Positions 20,739-30,334 of a stretch of DNA of 64,000 nt are shown one piece after another; position 1 is the first letter of the stretch, and each line of letters begins with the position of its first letter. The translations under genes were made by a program, and so were the position numbers. Below the pieces are notes generated by a model, which worked only from the letters and a program-made list of their open reading frames with translations, was not told the origin of the DNA and made no database searches. This DNA comes from Gracilimonas mengyeensis (GTDB lineage Bacteria; Bacteroidota; Rhodothermia; Balneolales; Balneolaceae). The stretch covers positions 62,001 through 126,000 of the forward strand of contig NZ_FXTP01000003.1 in NCBI RefSeq assembly GCF_900182705.1, given 5' to 3'.

Positions 20739-21956
20739 TTACTTTTTGGAGTCTTTATATCGCATCATGGCTTCCACGAAATAGTAATCGCCGTAGGTCA
20801 ACGGCACGTCTACTTCACTGTTGCCGGGCAAACTGCCTACGCCATGCTTTAGCAGGAAGCCGCCATTCTCGCCTTCTTCAGCCAGGTACTTAGGAGTCAG
20901 CAAACTGGAGAGCATATCTACTGCATTTTCATAATAGTACTCTGCTTTTTCGCCCTCTGATAACGTACTTAACTCAAATAAAGCCGAGGCGATGATCGCC
21001 CCCGCAGAAGCATCACGGTAGGTATCAGGAATATTCGGGGCATTAAAATCCCAGTATGGAATTTTGTCTTCCGGTAAATTGGGGTGACTCAGAACAAAGT
21101 CTGCAATATTTTGTGCTTGCTCCAGGTATTTCTCATCGCCTGTTTCGCGGTAGGTCATTACGTACCCGTACAAACCCCAGGCTTGTCCGCGGGCCCAGGC
21201 CGACTCATCCGCTGCCCCCTGGTTGGTAATGCGAGCTTTCACAGAGCCATCATTTTCTTTATAAATCACTTCGTGATAAGAGCTGTAGTCAGGGCGGAAA
21301 TGATTTTCCATGGTGGTATTCGCATGGTTTACGGCAATGTCGTAATAAGTGCTGTCCCCGCTGTGCTCCGTAGCCCAAAACAGTAATTCCAGGTTCATCA
21401 TGTTATCGATGATCACCACTAAGTCACCTTCTTCTCCCTTGTTCCAGGAGGCGTTATCCCAAGACCGGATCGCTTTTACCGTATCCTGGTAACGGGTAGC
21501 CAGCGACTTTGCGCTGTTCATCAGGATCTCTTCATACTGCTCATTCTCCTGCTGACGGTTGGCATTCCCAAAGCTGCAATACATCATAAATCCAAGATCA
21601 TGGGTAGAAGTATTGTACTGTTCTTTTTTGAGATCTTTCATGACTTCCATGGCGCGCTTTCTCAGATGTGGAGCATCAATGGCTTCATCCAAATACAACA
21701 AGGTTCCGGGATAGAAGCCACTACACCACCAGCCCGAGCCGCTGGTTTCCAGCTCATCCCTTTCATCGTAATAGGTTTTGGGATATTCGCCCGGCTCAAT
21801 TTGGCTGCCCAAATATTCGTACTGTTTAGCGGCCAGCTCCAGGGTGCTATCAATGGTTGAAATGGATGGTGATGAATCTTGTTGGGTCGCTGATTCGCTA
21901 TTGCACCCTACAAAAACACTAAGGGTAAATAAAAAAAGTAGAAGTTTAATTTTCAT
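20739..21956 (-). CDS. GH88 unsaturated glucuronyl hydrolase, lipoprotein
   Basis: 405 aa with a lipoprotein signal (LSVFVGC, Cys18). It is an (alpha/alpha)6-barrel: WWCSGFYPGTLLYL, then D120 in STHDLGFMMY and D184 in VVIIDNMMNLELLFWA. These match the two catalytic Asp residues of GH88 (positions 88 and 149 in the Bacillus enzyme). Also present are RITNQGAADESAWARGQAWGLYGY and the C-terminal PLTYGDYYFVEAMMRY. GH88 enzymes remove 4,5-unsaturated uronic acids by hydrating the double bond, so an upstream polysaccharide lyase is expected; the BNR_4 protein encoded 45 bp upstream is the obvious candidate. Confidence 0.93.
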   Translation of the reverse strand: MKIKLLLFLFTLSVFVGCNSESATQQDSSPSISTIDSTLELAAKQYEYLGSQIEPGEYPKTYYDERDELETSGSGWWCSGFYPGTLLYLDEAIDAPHLRKRAMEVMKDLKKEQYNTSTHDLGFMMYCSFGNANRQQENEQYEEILMNSAKSLATRYQDTVKAIRSWDNASWNKGEEGDLVVIIDNMMNLELLFWATEHSGDSTYYDIAVNHANTTMENHFRPDYSSYHEVIYKENDGSVKARITNQGAADESAWARGQAWGLYGYVMTYRETGDEKYLEQAQNIADFVLSHPNLPEDKIPYWDFNAPNIPDTYRDASAGAIIASALFELSTLSEGEKAEYYYENAVDMLSSLLTPKYLAEEGENGGFLLKHGVGSLPGNSEVDVPLTYGDYYFVEAMMRYKDSKK

Positions 21957-22001
21957 TATTAGCTGGCTATTTCTAATGATTAATAGTTGAGTTTGTGCGT
22001 C

Positions 22002-23330
22002 TTAATTTCTGTTTTCAAACAGTTGCTGAAGATTTTCTATTTCGATGACCTGAACCGGCTTCGGGGCTACTTCTGCCACGCCTTCTCCATCCACTTGCTC
22101 TACTTTTTGTGAGAAGATGTGCAGTTCCCGTTTCGTATTCCATAATTCCACATCATAATTCGGTTCCCATTGTCCCACGCCCTGCTCCGTTACATCTTTC
22201 AAGGTCCACTTCTTTTTATCTAAAGAGGCGCCCGCTACAGTAATTTTACTGTCTCTTTCTTCATCCCGGAACAGTAAATACACATAATTTTCGTCCATCA
22301 AAATTTCGGGACGGGAAATCGGGATGCGTTTGGTGCCACCTCCACTCAGTGAAAAGGTACTTTCCCGGAATCCTGTATCCATCAGTTTCCATCGGCCCTC
22401 TTCCAGGTAGATGATCTTAAATTGTGGTTTACTGCCGGCATTCCAATAGGTGGTGATGTACGGATTACCGTTTTCATCTACCGTCATGGCGGTTTGATTG
22501 ATAAGCTCGCTGTTTTCAGGTATTTCCCAGGCTAGCTCAGCCGCGGTTTCCGTGATGGGGAGATCGTATGCTTCGCCGTTGGATTTCTTCCAGCTTCGGC
22601 CGCCATCGCTTGATACGGCATAGGCCATGTCATGATTGGAGGCCACGTCCCAGGTTTCGCGCCATACCCACGAAAGATGTAGATCACCGTTTTCTGCAAC
22701 ATGCATCTGCCAGTAAGCACTGCGCTGTTCTTCCCCGTCCAGCAAATTGTTTTGGAGCTGAATCCATTGTTCGGTGTCAGGATTGTATTCATTTAAAACC
22801 ATATTGCCCCTTCCCGATTCTCCAGAGCGATAGCTGAACAAGAGCTTTTCATTGGGTAGATTAAAAAACTGTGGGTACGTCACTCTTTCTTCCTGCAAGC
22901 CGGTCATTGAAAGCTCCTGAGAAAGCTCAAGTCCGAATGGCTCGGTGCTTTTTACATAACGCAAAGGGGTATTATGCTGATCCCAGCTTACGTGTAAAAA
23001 CCCGTCACTATCAACCGCCAGGCTGATGCTGTTATGGGCATCTTCCACATTTCCGGAATATCTGCTGATGTGCGTTTTCCAATTTTGATCGCCTAACTCA
23101 CGCTTCGCCAAAACCATGCGCCCTTCGGCATCATAATAAGCGGCAAATTGCACATCTTGGTACGTGGTGAGCGCTTTTCCGCGAAAAATAACGGCGTTCA
23201 CTGAGTTATTGGCCCAGCCTTGACCAATGGCCGTTGTCTTGATTATTTGCTCTTCGGAGCAACCAGCTATGAGGCCTGCTAACAGGAATAAAAAAAGTGA
23301 AATGATATGTGATCTTAACGCTAAACTCAC
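22002..23330 (-). CDS. BNR_4 seven-bladed propeller lipoprotein, likely rhamnose-glucuronate lyase or rhamnosidase (PL27/GH145-like)
   Basis: 442 aa from a GTG start at 23330 that overlaps the preceding stop by 4 bases (GTGA), so translation is coupled. Lipobox LIAGC with Cys24. The sequence has the BNR_4 pattern EDAHNSISLAVDSDGFLHVSWDQHN (H99, H119) and repeated Asp-box-like strands (SSDGGRSW). This fold covers PL24, PL25 and PL27 lyases and GH145 alpha-L-rhamnosidases. PL27 and GH145 act on L-Rha-alpha-1,4-GlcA caps of gum arabic-type arabinogalactan. With a GH88 next door, a lyase that leaves an unsaturated GlcA is favoured, but the two activities cannot be separated by eye. Confidence 0.78.
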   Translation of the reverse strand: MSLALRSHIISLFLFLLAGLIAGCSEEQIIKTTAIGQGWANNSVNAVIFRGKALTTYQDVQFAAYYDAEGRMVLAKRELGDQNWKTHISRYSGNVEDAHNSISLAVDSDGFLHVSWDQHNTPLRYVKSTEPFGLELSQELSMTGLQEERVTYPQFFNLPNEKLLFSYRSGESGRGNMVLNEYNPDTEQWIQLQNNLLDGEEQRSAYWQMHVAENGDLHLSWVWRETWDVASNHDMAYAVSSDGGRSWKKSNGEAYDLPITETAAELAWEIPENSELINQTAMTVDENGNPYITTYWNAGSKPQFKIIYLEEGRWKLMDTGFRESTFSLSGGGTKRIPISRPEILMDENYVYLLFRDEERDSKITVAGASLDKKKWTLKDVTEQGVGQWEPNYDVELWNTKRELHIFSQKVEQVDGEGVAEVAPKPVQVIEIENLQQLFENRN

Positions 23331-25294
23331 TGTACTGTCTTTCTTTTGATGGTTACTTCTTTAGCAAAATAACTGGTGCCCTCCAATCCTTCAGCATCTC
23401 CCGAAGAACCTTCCATCTGCAAGTTAATGATAAGCCACAATGGTTTATTGGTGAAATTGGTGTAATGCACAACGGTTTGTTTACCATCAATAAAATAGGT
23501 GATGCTCGCATGTTCCTCATCCAAACGCTTGATCCGTGCCGAATAGCTGTGCCATGTACCCGCTGCATCCGGGATGGATTCTTTAATAGTCGTTACATTT
23601 TGCGGGGTGATAAACGTATTCTGCCAGTTGATGTCATCTCCTTTGAATTCCAGAATATCACTTTCCGGCGGCCAGCCATCCACTGCGGTGAGCCAAAAAG
23701 CAGGCCAGGTTCCGGGGGCTGTCGGGGCTTTGAAAACACCTGATACTTCATATTCAGGGTATTCTTCCGTTATGACAATTTGATGCTTGGCATGAATCGC
23801 ACCGGAAGCATATTTAAGGGGCAGGTTTGGATGCTTACTGCTTGCCTTTTGCTCTTCTTCAAAACGTTCGGCTTTCAGCTCCAGCATATTATCCTGCACA
23901 ATAATGTTCTTCTCAAACATCCGTGCCGTGCCATTATGGTCATCTCCCCATGGATAGAATAGGTTCCAGTGCTTTTTGAGAGACTGGGCATCACTAAATG
24001 AAGTAGCGGGTAACACAACCTCCCAATCCTCTTCCTGAGGACGCCGGTTTGGGTAATAGGCATGATCGATGGGGGCTTCTTTGCCACCCCAAATTTGCTT
24101 TTGGGTCCAGTCTTTGGCCGGGGCAGACCAGAATGGCGTTTGCCCAGGCAAACCCAGCACTAAAAAGGCGGTACTACTCAGGTATAGGCTTCCGGTAGAA
24201 ATGTATCGTTCAGCAATGTCTTTTTGAGGGCCATAAAAACCGATGGTGAGCCACCCGTTTTCATCAAAAGTTCCGGGTACTTCCATTTGTTTTTTGATGA
24301 CAGCATGCAGGGCTCCCCGTACCTGGGCTGGATCGAGCTCATCCGGTAATTGCTGCATTAGTGCTATTTGGGACAACGCCTGAAAAGCGCCCACGCGGTA
24401 CGCCAGCGAGCGACCAATCGGCGGATAGGTTCCCTCCGGTGAGATCAATCGTTCCTGAACAGCGGCGTACCGTTGGGCCCGTTCCAGGAATACATGAGCG
24501 TTATCAATGAATTTGTAGCGATAGCGCCAGTGCCTTAATTCCGATTTCTTGTCTTCCAACACCGAAAGGATATCCAAAATCATGGGCTGGATGACATAGC
24601 TGTTGTAATAGTCCCAGTGAAAATCGGGGCCATCACCGTAGGTACCGTCGCCTACATACCACTCATCGTGTTTAAACAACGCATATTCCATGCGCACCAT
24701 GTCAGGTTCACCGTCAAATTTCAATAAAGCCGCTTCAATCATCCCACTAAATAACAACCAGTTCATATAAGGTGGGGAGGTCGCTCGTGTTTTTCTGAAT
24801 TCCCTGAGCATCCGCTCTTGTGTGGTTTTATCCAAATTGCCCCACAACTGTTTGGGTGCCCGAATGAGCGCTTCTGCGAGAAATGCTGCATCTACAAGAG
24901 GCTGACCTTCGCCGGAAAAATTCAGGTAATCATTAGCCTCGGGATTAACGGCATTTGCGAGACCTTTTACTGCAAGGTCTATATATTTTTTCCGAAGTTG
25001 GCCTTCTTCGGTGTCATCAGGACCCAGCTCAAGCCACGGGGCCATACCGGCCAGTGTTCGTCCAACGGCTTCTAAGTGGGTTACGTCTTCTCTGCCGCCG
25101 TATGGGTTGTTTGCCTTTTCTACAGGCATATTCTTTTTTAGCTGATCATTAGCCAGGTTTGTCAATACAGGATCGGCAATATCAACCAGCATGTTTACAT
25201 AGTATTCCCTCTGTCCCAGTTCTTTTTGCTGAGACATGCCCATCAAGGGCCACATCAATAATAAAATCAGTAAAACAGGAATAGCGCGATTCAT
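23327..25294 (-). CDS. GH154 (DUF2264) - GH16 fusion: putative beta-glucuronidase plus endo-beta-1,3-galactanase
   Basis: 655 aa, signal peptide 1-21. Residues about 25-415 look like DUF2264, now CAZy GH154 (exo-beta-glucuronidases active on arabinogalactan): VTHLEAVGRTLAGMAPWLEL, FSGEGQPLVDAAFLAEAL, DGPDFHWDYYNSYVIQPMIL and YPPIGRSLAYR. Residues about 425-655 look like a GH16 jelly roll: YASGAIHAKHQ, YEVSGVFKAP, TWPAFWLTAVDGWPPESDILEFKG and WHSYSARI. The GH16 catalytic pattern ExDxxE is met by E544, D546 and E549. GH16 includes the endo-beta-1,3-galactanases found in arabinogalactan loci. The two domains join near residue 420 with no frameshift sign. The gene is the first enzyme after SusD2 and overlaps the BNR_4 gene by 4 bases. 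Confidence 0.82.
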   Translation of the reverse strand: MNRAIPVLLILLLMWPLMGMSQQKELGQREYYVNMLVDIADPVLTNLANDQLKKNMPVEKANNPYGGREDVTHLEAVGRTLAGMAPWLELGPDDTEEGQLRKKYIDLAVKGLANAVNPEANDYLNFSGEGQPLVDAAFLAEALIRAPKQLWGNLDKTTQERMLREFRKTRATSPPYMNWLLFSGMIEAALLKFDGEPDMVRMEYALFKHDEWYVGDGTYGDGPDFHWDYYNSYVIQPMILDILSVLEDKKSELRHWRYRYKFIDNAHVFLERAQRYAAVQERLISPEGTYPPIGRSLAYRVGAFQALSQIALMQQLPDELDPAQVRGALHAVIKKQMEVPGTFDENGWLTIGFYGPQKDIAERYISTGSLYLSSTAFLVLGLPGQTPFWSAPAKDWTQKQIWGGKEAPIDHAYYPNRRPQEEDWEVVLPATSFSDAQSLKKHWNLFYPWGDDHNGTARMFEKNIIVQDNMLELKAERFEEEQKASSKHPNLPLKYASGAIHAKHQIVITEEYPEYEVSGVFKAPTAPGTWPAFWLTAVDGWPPESDILEFKGDDINWQNTFITPQNVTTIKESIPDAAGTWHSYSARIKRLDEEHASITYFIDGKQTVVHYTNFTNKPLWLIINLQMEGSSGDAEGLEGTSYFAKEVTIKRKTVQ

Positions 25295-25439
25295 GGGTGG
25301 AAATCAGGTCTGCTGATGAGCAATTATTGTTTCAATTAGATTTAGATTGGATCAAAAACAGAGCTAAGCAAATACACTCTGCCTTCAGATTACCTCCACT
25401 CGGTGTGAATCCCAAGTATAAATAAAAAAGCACCCCAAG

Positions 25440-25502
25440 TATTCGGGAAGGAATTCTCTCGACTTCTTGACCAAAAATCGATCCGAATTCCAATCCCGAA
25501 TA
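25440..25502. repeat. Inverted repeat after SusD2
   Basis: TATTCGGGAAGGAATTC (25440-25456) pairs with GAATTCCAATCCCGAATA (25485-25502), leaving a 28-base loop. It sits in the 261-bp gap between SusD2 and the GH154-GH16 gene, the same relative place as the repeat after SusD1. Confidence 0.6.
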
Positions 25503-25555
25503 TACAGAGGCAACTTGGAGGCTTTCTATGCGGAAAAATTAATTGTAGTTAGTAA

Positions 25556-27169
25556 TTAATAACCTGGGTTTTGTGTCAATTCCGCTTCGGTATTAAGCTG
25601 AATTTCAGAAATCGGAATGGGCCACAACTTGTTAGCATCTCTAAGGCCTTCTATGGTTGAATTTTCTGGAGCGCCATAATTGTAGGCATCCGTAGCACGA
25701 TCTAAGAGCTTGTCGGTTCTCATGAGCTCCATGCGGCGATTTTCTTCGGCAAGAAGTTCCCGTGCGCGTTCATCAAGAACAAAGTCCAGATCCATTTCAG
25801 CGGCTGTAACCAGAGGGGCATTCGCTCTTTCTCTCAGCACGTTGATGGAGGCAGCTGCACCAGCCATATCCCCTTGCTGAACCTGAGCTTCTGCTTTAAG
25901 CAGATAGGTTTCTCCCAATCGCATCAGGATAAAATCCTTCCACATCCCCCATCCAAAAGTATCTCTTGGATCGAAATGTTTCCATTTCATGGTGTATGGT
26001 GTCAGGATGAACAAGGTATCCGCACCTTCATAAGGAACCGGCTGTCCATATAGCTCACTGCTTGGATCGTTGTACCAGTGCTGGCGGTGAATGTTGAATC
26101 GGGAGTTACGCATGTCCCCTTCATCATATAGATTATACAATACCCAGTTGTTCAGGCGCAAACGGGCAATACCACGGCCCCCCAAAGAATCGGCAGGCAT
26201 CAACCCATTGCGGCTGTGATAAGAGCCGCCCCAAACACGTCGCTGTTGCGGTGCACCAGTTGATCCGCCACGAACATCGGAAGGGTTTTCCATTTCCAGC
26301 ACCCAAATAGCTTCACTATTACCTTGGGAGTGACGCATGTTTCCTTTCCAAAACATATCGGAGAAAGGATCGCCAGGTTGGTCGGCTTTAACTCCATAAC
26401 GTGCGTTCACTAAGGTGAAGTTGGGATTGTTAATTACGCGGTCAGCTTGTGCTTCAGCTTCCGCATATTTACCCACTCGCAGGTAATGTTTTGCCAACAA
26501 CTGGCTAGCGGCTGCATTACTTACTCTTTGCTCGTCTTCAGTTTGGCCGAAATCGGGAAGATTTTGAACGGCATACTGTAAGTCTTCTTCAATAAGTGCA
26601 TTCACTTCACTCAAAGGAGCCCGTGTGAAATCAAACTTGGGCTCAGCAATGGGATCCGTTACTATGGGCACCGGACCAAATAGTGTGGCCAGTTCTTCGT
26701 AAGCTTTTGCTCTGAAGAAACGGGCTTCTGCATTATATGCAGCCAGCCTCTCTTCGGTCATGCCCTCAATAGCCATGCCTTTGCTTTCAATGTTATTGAT
26801 CGCATTATTGGCATTTTCAATGATGTCGTATTCCCATCTCCACATCCACCATGTTGCGTGAACATCCGGAGTAAGGGTATTGTATCTGAAAAAGGGAATT
26901 TCAACGCCCTGATACTGAACAGGCCAGGCTATGTCGGTCCCCACGTTCCATAGGGCAGGCCATCCCTGTTGGTCAGATTTAGAATAGAAGTTACTGGTTG
27001 CCTCATACATCAGTATGAGGGTTGCCCGGAGGCTTTCCCGATCGTTTATGTCGGTAGAATACTGGTCTTCAACCTTTTCGTTTAGGAAGCTGTCGCTACA
27101 GGAAGAGATGACCAGAAGAAATAAAACCGAAACTGCTGTAATATATCTTAGTTGGTGTTTCATAGTCAT
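25556..27169 (-). CDS. SusD-family glycan-binding lipoprotein (SusD2)
   Basis: 537 aa. ATG at 27169, with a second ATG two codons later equally possible. The lipoprotein signal ends in LVISSC. SusD features: SDSFLNEKVEDQYSTDIND, a TPR-like core (RFFRAKAYEELATLFGPVPIVTDP, SQLLAKHYLRVGKYAEAEAQ), DFILMRLGETYLLKAEAQ and the ending WPIPISEIQLNTEAELTQNPGY. It sits 12 bp after SusC2 and is its partner. By context it binds arabinogalactan side-chain oligosaccharides. Confidence 0.95.
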   Translation of the reverse strand: MTMKHQLRYITAVSVLFLLVISSCSDSFLNEKVEDQYSTDINDRESLRATLILMYEATSNFYSKSDQQGWPALWNVGTDIAWPVQYQGVEIPFFRYNTLTPDVHATWWMWRWEYDIIENANNAINNIESKGMAIEGMTEERLAAYNAEARFFRAKAYEELATLFGPVPIVTDPIAEPKFDFTRAPLSEVNALIEEDLQYAVQNLPDFGQTEDEQRVSNAAASQLLAKHYLRVGKYAEAEAQADRVINNPNFTLVNARYGVKADQPGDPFSDMFWKGNMRHSQGNSEAIWVLEMENPSDVRGGSTGAPQQRRVWGGSYHSRNGLMPADSLGGRGIARLRLNNWVLYNLYDEGDMRNSRFNIHRQHWYNDPSSELYGQPVPYEGADTLFILTPYTMKWKHFDPRDTFGWGMWKDFILMRLGETYLLKAEAQVQQGDMAGAAASINVLRERANAPLVTAAEMDLDFVLDERARELLAEENRRMELMRTDKLLDRATDAYNYGAPENSTIEGLRDANKLWPIPISEIQLNTEAELTQNPGY

Positions 27170-27181
27170 AAATTTTTTGTG

Positions 27182-30154
27182 TTATAGTGAAATATTCAGT
27201 CCTAAAGAAAGGGTGCGTACCAACGGGTAGTTGTTGCCCCAATCTCCTGATCCTCTTGAATACTGATTACTTTCTGGATCCCATCCTTCCCAATCAGTAA
27301 AGGTGTACAAGTTCCGGCCCGCAAAGTATACGGTCAGATCTCTGATGTTATACCTTTGCACCAATGATTGCGGAACCCTGTAGCTCAGGCGAACATCTTT
27401 AATTCGCAAATAACTGGCATCTTGTGGATGTCCGTAGCCTCTGTTGTTTTCATAGGCTACTAAGGAAGGCCATTTATTACTTTGATTCTCAGGAGTCCAA
27501 TAGCCTACATCAGCAGGAATATTTCGGCGACCTACTTCGTCGGTGTAGTACACATCGGAATTGTTTCTTAGTATTCCTTGTGCTGTTTCTAAAAATACAT
27601 TCAGCGTAAAGTTTTTATAGTAGAATGTATTGGTGAAACCACCGGTCCATTTTGGCAAAGAACTGCCCAGGATTTTACGGTCGTTTTCAGAATCAATCTG
27701 TCCGTCTCCATTCAAGTCGGCAAACTTTACATCTCCCGCTCTCGCATTGGGGTCATGATTCAAGTGTTCACCGGCATCAATTTCATCTTCCTGCCAGATA
27801 CCCAACTTTTGGTAGTCATAAACTACGTTTAAAGATTGACCAATAAACCATCTGTTCGGGATATCGTCTTCGTTATCACCATACAATTTCAAAATCTCAT
27901 TCTTGTAAGTAGAGAATACGATCGTAGATTCCCATCTAAAATCCCCCGTGTTAAGGTTCTCGGTATTCAAAGTGATATCGATACCCTGATTACCTACCTC
28001 TCCAATATTATCAAGGATGCTACCAGAACCGGTAATATTGGGAATATTTCTTGCAAGAATCAGATCCGTGGTTTTGCTGTCATATACTTCTATAGAACCT
28101 CTAAGCCGGTTTCTGTACAATCCAAAGTCCACACCCAGGTTAGCTGTAGTAGTAGATTCCCACTGCAGGTTGGGGTTACCCATACCAGCTATGTAGGTAC
28201 CAATTTGAGCTGAACCACTGAATGGGTATAAGACTGTACCAGCCGTACTTTTAGTTCCATATACATCAATAGCAGGGTTACCGGTCGTTCCATAAGAGAA
28301 TCTCAACTTCAGATCATTCACCTGAAGCACATCTTCCATGAAGCTCTCATTGGCAATATTCCAACCCAAAGCTACAGAAGGAAATACCCCATACTTGGTG
28401 GTTTCCGAACCAAATACAGAAGCACCGTCTCTACGAGCTGTTACTGAAAGCAGATAACGGCTATCGTAGTTGTAGTTCACCCGACCCATTTGTGAGAGCC
28501 AGGTCTGTTCGTTCTTGTCAGAGTCTCCTTCAATGTTATCGGCTGATCCTACCTGGTGATAGGATAAAGCATCACTAAAAAAGCCGATTCCTCGTATCCA
28601 GGAATTCTGATAGATTTGCTTCTCTGCACTATATAAAGCGGTAAGGTCAAAATGATGCTTATCAATGTCCTTGGTGTAGGTAACAATATTTTCGAGTACC
28701 CAACGGTTTCTTTCTGAATTGTATTTGTAGGCCGTACCGTTATTATCATTGGCCGCACGACCAGAATAGGTGGCATTGTATCGCGGATTGCGATAATAAG
28801 AACCGTTGATTCTATACTGCAAGCCTTCAATACCTGGCTGAACAATAGCATAGGCCGTTCCAGAAAGGTTTTGCACATGATCTACCCGGTCAGTGGTTAG
28901 TCCAAGCATAGGATTTACAAACAATTGTTCCGGCGCCATTGGATAAATGATATAATCGCCATTCTCATCAGTTGGCACTGAATAGGGACTCATTGCCGTG
29001 GCAAATAAGAAATTGGCGCGTCCACCGTCATAGTTATTATTAGCATAATTTGCATTGGCTCCCGTTGTCAACCAGTCAGTTACTTCCAGGTCCAGCTTAG
29101 CTCTTAAATTGAGCCGGTTATACTGGTATCCCTTAATCACACCTTTTTGATCCAAATAGCCACCAGAAAGGAAATATCTTGCTTTTTCCGTACCACCAGA
29201 AAGACTTACATTATGCTCAGCAATCAAACCGGTACGGGTAGCCGTATCCATCCAGTCATTAGTGATACCGGCATTATAATTTTCAATTTCTGCGGTATTA
29301 GGCAGTATGTTTGTCTGCTCCAATCCTCTTTGCTCCATGTAATCCGCATATTTTTGTACATAGGCATCGGGACTCATAGGCTCCAACATATGAGAAAAGT
29401 CTTCCCAACCGTAGGACACACTATAACTTACTTCAGGCTTTCCTGCCTGACCTTGTTTTGTAGTGATAAGCACAACCCCGTTTGAACCACGATTACCATA
29501 AATGGCCGTCGCAGAGGCATCTTTAAGCACCTCTATAGATTCAATATCCCGGGTATTAATATCATTTAGGCTACCATAGAATGGCGTACCATCTACAACG
29601 ATAAAAGCGCTATTGTCGGCTTCAATTGAATTAAGCCCTCTCACCTGAACACCTGCTACCGCACCCGGAACAGACGACCTTGTTGTAATGTTTAGGCCTG
29701 CCGTGGTGCCCTGTATCGCCTGGGTTACGTTGGTAACAGGCAAGTTTTCTAAACGACCTTTGGGCACTGAAGAAACCGCACCGGTAACATCCGAGCGCTT
29801 CTGGGTACCGTACCCAATCACTACCAGCTCTTCTCCCGAAAGTGTTTGGGGAGATAAAACCACATTGATTAGCTCCCGGCCATTAATAGGTATTTCCTGC
29901 CGTTCAAAACCAAGAAAAGAGAATACTAGTGTGTCTTGGAGTGAAGGGACCGTTAATTCAAAAAATCCCTCAATATCTGTTGTAGTTCCCACACTGGTGG
30001 TACCCTTAACAAATATATTCACCCCGGGTAATGGTTCTTCCGTATCAGCTTCCGTTACTGTACCTGACACTTGAGTTTGTGCATTTGCCATTCCTACCAG
30101 GAGTAGCATCAGTACAGATGTACACAAAAACTTATAAAGTAACTTTTGTATCAT
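27182..30154 (-). CDS. SusC-family TonB-dependent oligosaccharide transporter (SusC2)
   Basis: About 990 aa. The start is ATG 30154 (MIQKLLYKFLC), which has a strong GAGGAG ribosome binding site at 30161-30166; an earlier in-frame ATG at 30178 lacks one. Signal peptide ends ANAQ. Then a carboxypeptidase-regulatory-like domain (TQVSGTVTEADTEEPLPGVNIFVKG), GEELVVIGYGTQKRSDVTGAVSS, plug with ARG-LNS elements (QVRGLNSIEADNSAFIVVDG) and SIEVLKDASATAIYGNRGSNGVVLITTK, and the barrel ending VRTLSLGLNISL. It heads the arabinogalactan block and shares its promoter architecture with SusC1. Confidence 0.96.
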   Translation of the reverse strand: MIQKLLYKFLCTSVLMLLLVGMANAQTQVSGTVTEADTEEPLPGVNIFVKGTTSVGTTTDIEGFFELTVPSLQDTLVFSFLGFERQEIPINGRELINVVLSPQTLSGEELVVIGYGTQKRSDVTGAVSSVPKGRLENLPVTNVTQAIQGTTAGLNITTRSSVPGAVAGVQVRGLNSIEADNSAFIVVDGTPFYGSLNDINTRDIESIEVLKDASATAIYGNRGSNGVVLITTKQGQAGKPEVSYSVSYGWEDFSHMLEPMSPDAYVQKYADYMEQRGLEQTNILPNTAEIENYNAGITNDWMDTATRTGLIAEHNVSLSGGTEKARYFLSGGYLDQKGVIKGYQYNRLNLRAKLDLEVTDWLTTGANANYANNNYDGGRANFLFATAMSPYSVPTDENGDYIIYPMAPEQLFVNPMLGLTTDRVDHVQNLSGTAYAIVQPGIEGLQYRINGSYYRNPRYNATYSGRAANDNNGTAYKYNSERNRWVLENIVTYTKDIDKHHFDLTALYSAEKQIYQNSWIRGIGFFSDALSYHQVGSADNIEGDSDKNEQTWLSQMGRVNYNYDSRYLLSVTARRDGASVFGSETTKYGVFPSVALGWNIANESFMEDVLQVNDLKLRFSYGTTGNPAIDVYGTKSTAGTVLYPFSGSAQIGTYIAGMGNPNLQWESTTTANLGVDFGLYRNRLRGSIEVYDSKTTDLILARNIPNITGSGSILDNIGEVGNQGIDITLNTENLNTGDFRWESTIVFSTYKNEILKLYGDNEDDIPNRWFIGQSLNVVYDYQKLGIWQEDEIDAGEHLNHDPNARAGDVKFADLNGDGQIDSENDRKILGSSLPKWTGGFTNTFYYKNFTLNVFLETAQGILRNNSDVYYTDEVGRRNIPADVGYWTPENQSNKWPSLVAYENNRGYGHPQDASYLRIKDVRLSYRVPQSLVQRYNIRDLTVYFAGRNLYTFTDWEGWDPESNQYSRGSGDWGNNYPLVRTLSLGLNISL

Positions 30155-30160
30155 ATTTTG

Positions 30161-30166
30161 CTCCTC
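30161..30166 (-). promoter_or_regulatory. Ribosome binding site that fixes the SusC2 start
   Basis: GAGGAG on the minus strand, 6 nt before ATG 30154. It supports the shorter SusC2 start over ATG 30178. Confidence 0.75.
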
Positions 30167-30221
30167 GTTATAAGACATTTAATAATTGATAAGGTTAACT
30201 TTAAATGCCTTTATTTTCCGT

Positions 30222-30280
30222 TTAAAATTCCAACAACAAGCGCTTTTCTATCCGAAAACCACAATGTTATCGATAACATT
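30222..30280 (-). promoter_or_regulatory. SusC2 promoter block, same layout as at SusC1
   Basis: TTAAAATTCCAACA (30222-30235), AAGCGCTT (30238-30245) and AATGTTATCGATAACATT (30263-30280). The block is 59 bp long as in SusC1, and lies 68 bases above the ATG in both. The sequence between the elements differs, so the elements look selected rather than simply duplicated with the gene. Confidence 0.78.
30263..30280. promoter_or_regulatory. Perfect 18-bp palindromic operator, copy 2
   Basis: AATGTTATCGATAACATT, identical to 10104-10121. It is upstream of the presumed promoter box, a position compatible with activation or with repression by looping. Confidence 0.75.
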
Positions 30281-30334
30281 TCTTTAAATATATGTGAGCA
30301 AAATGAAGAGTCAAACAATTATTTTAAAAAAGGG

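Noticed and set aside
23327-25294. GH154-GH16 as two genes joined by a sequencing frameshift
   Set aside because: One uninterrupted frame without an internal signal peptide or start with ribosome binding site near the junction.
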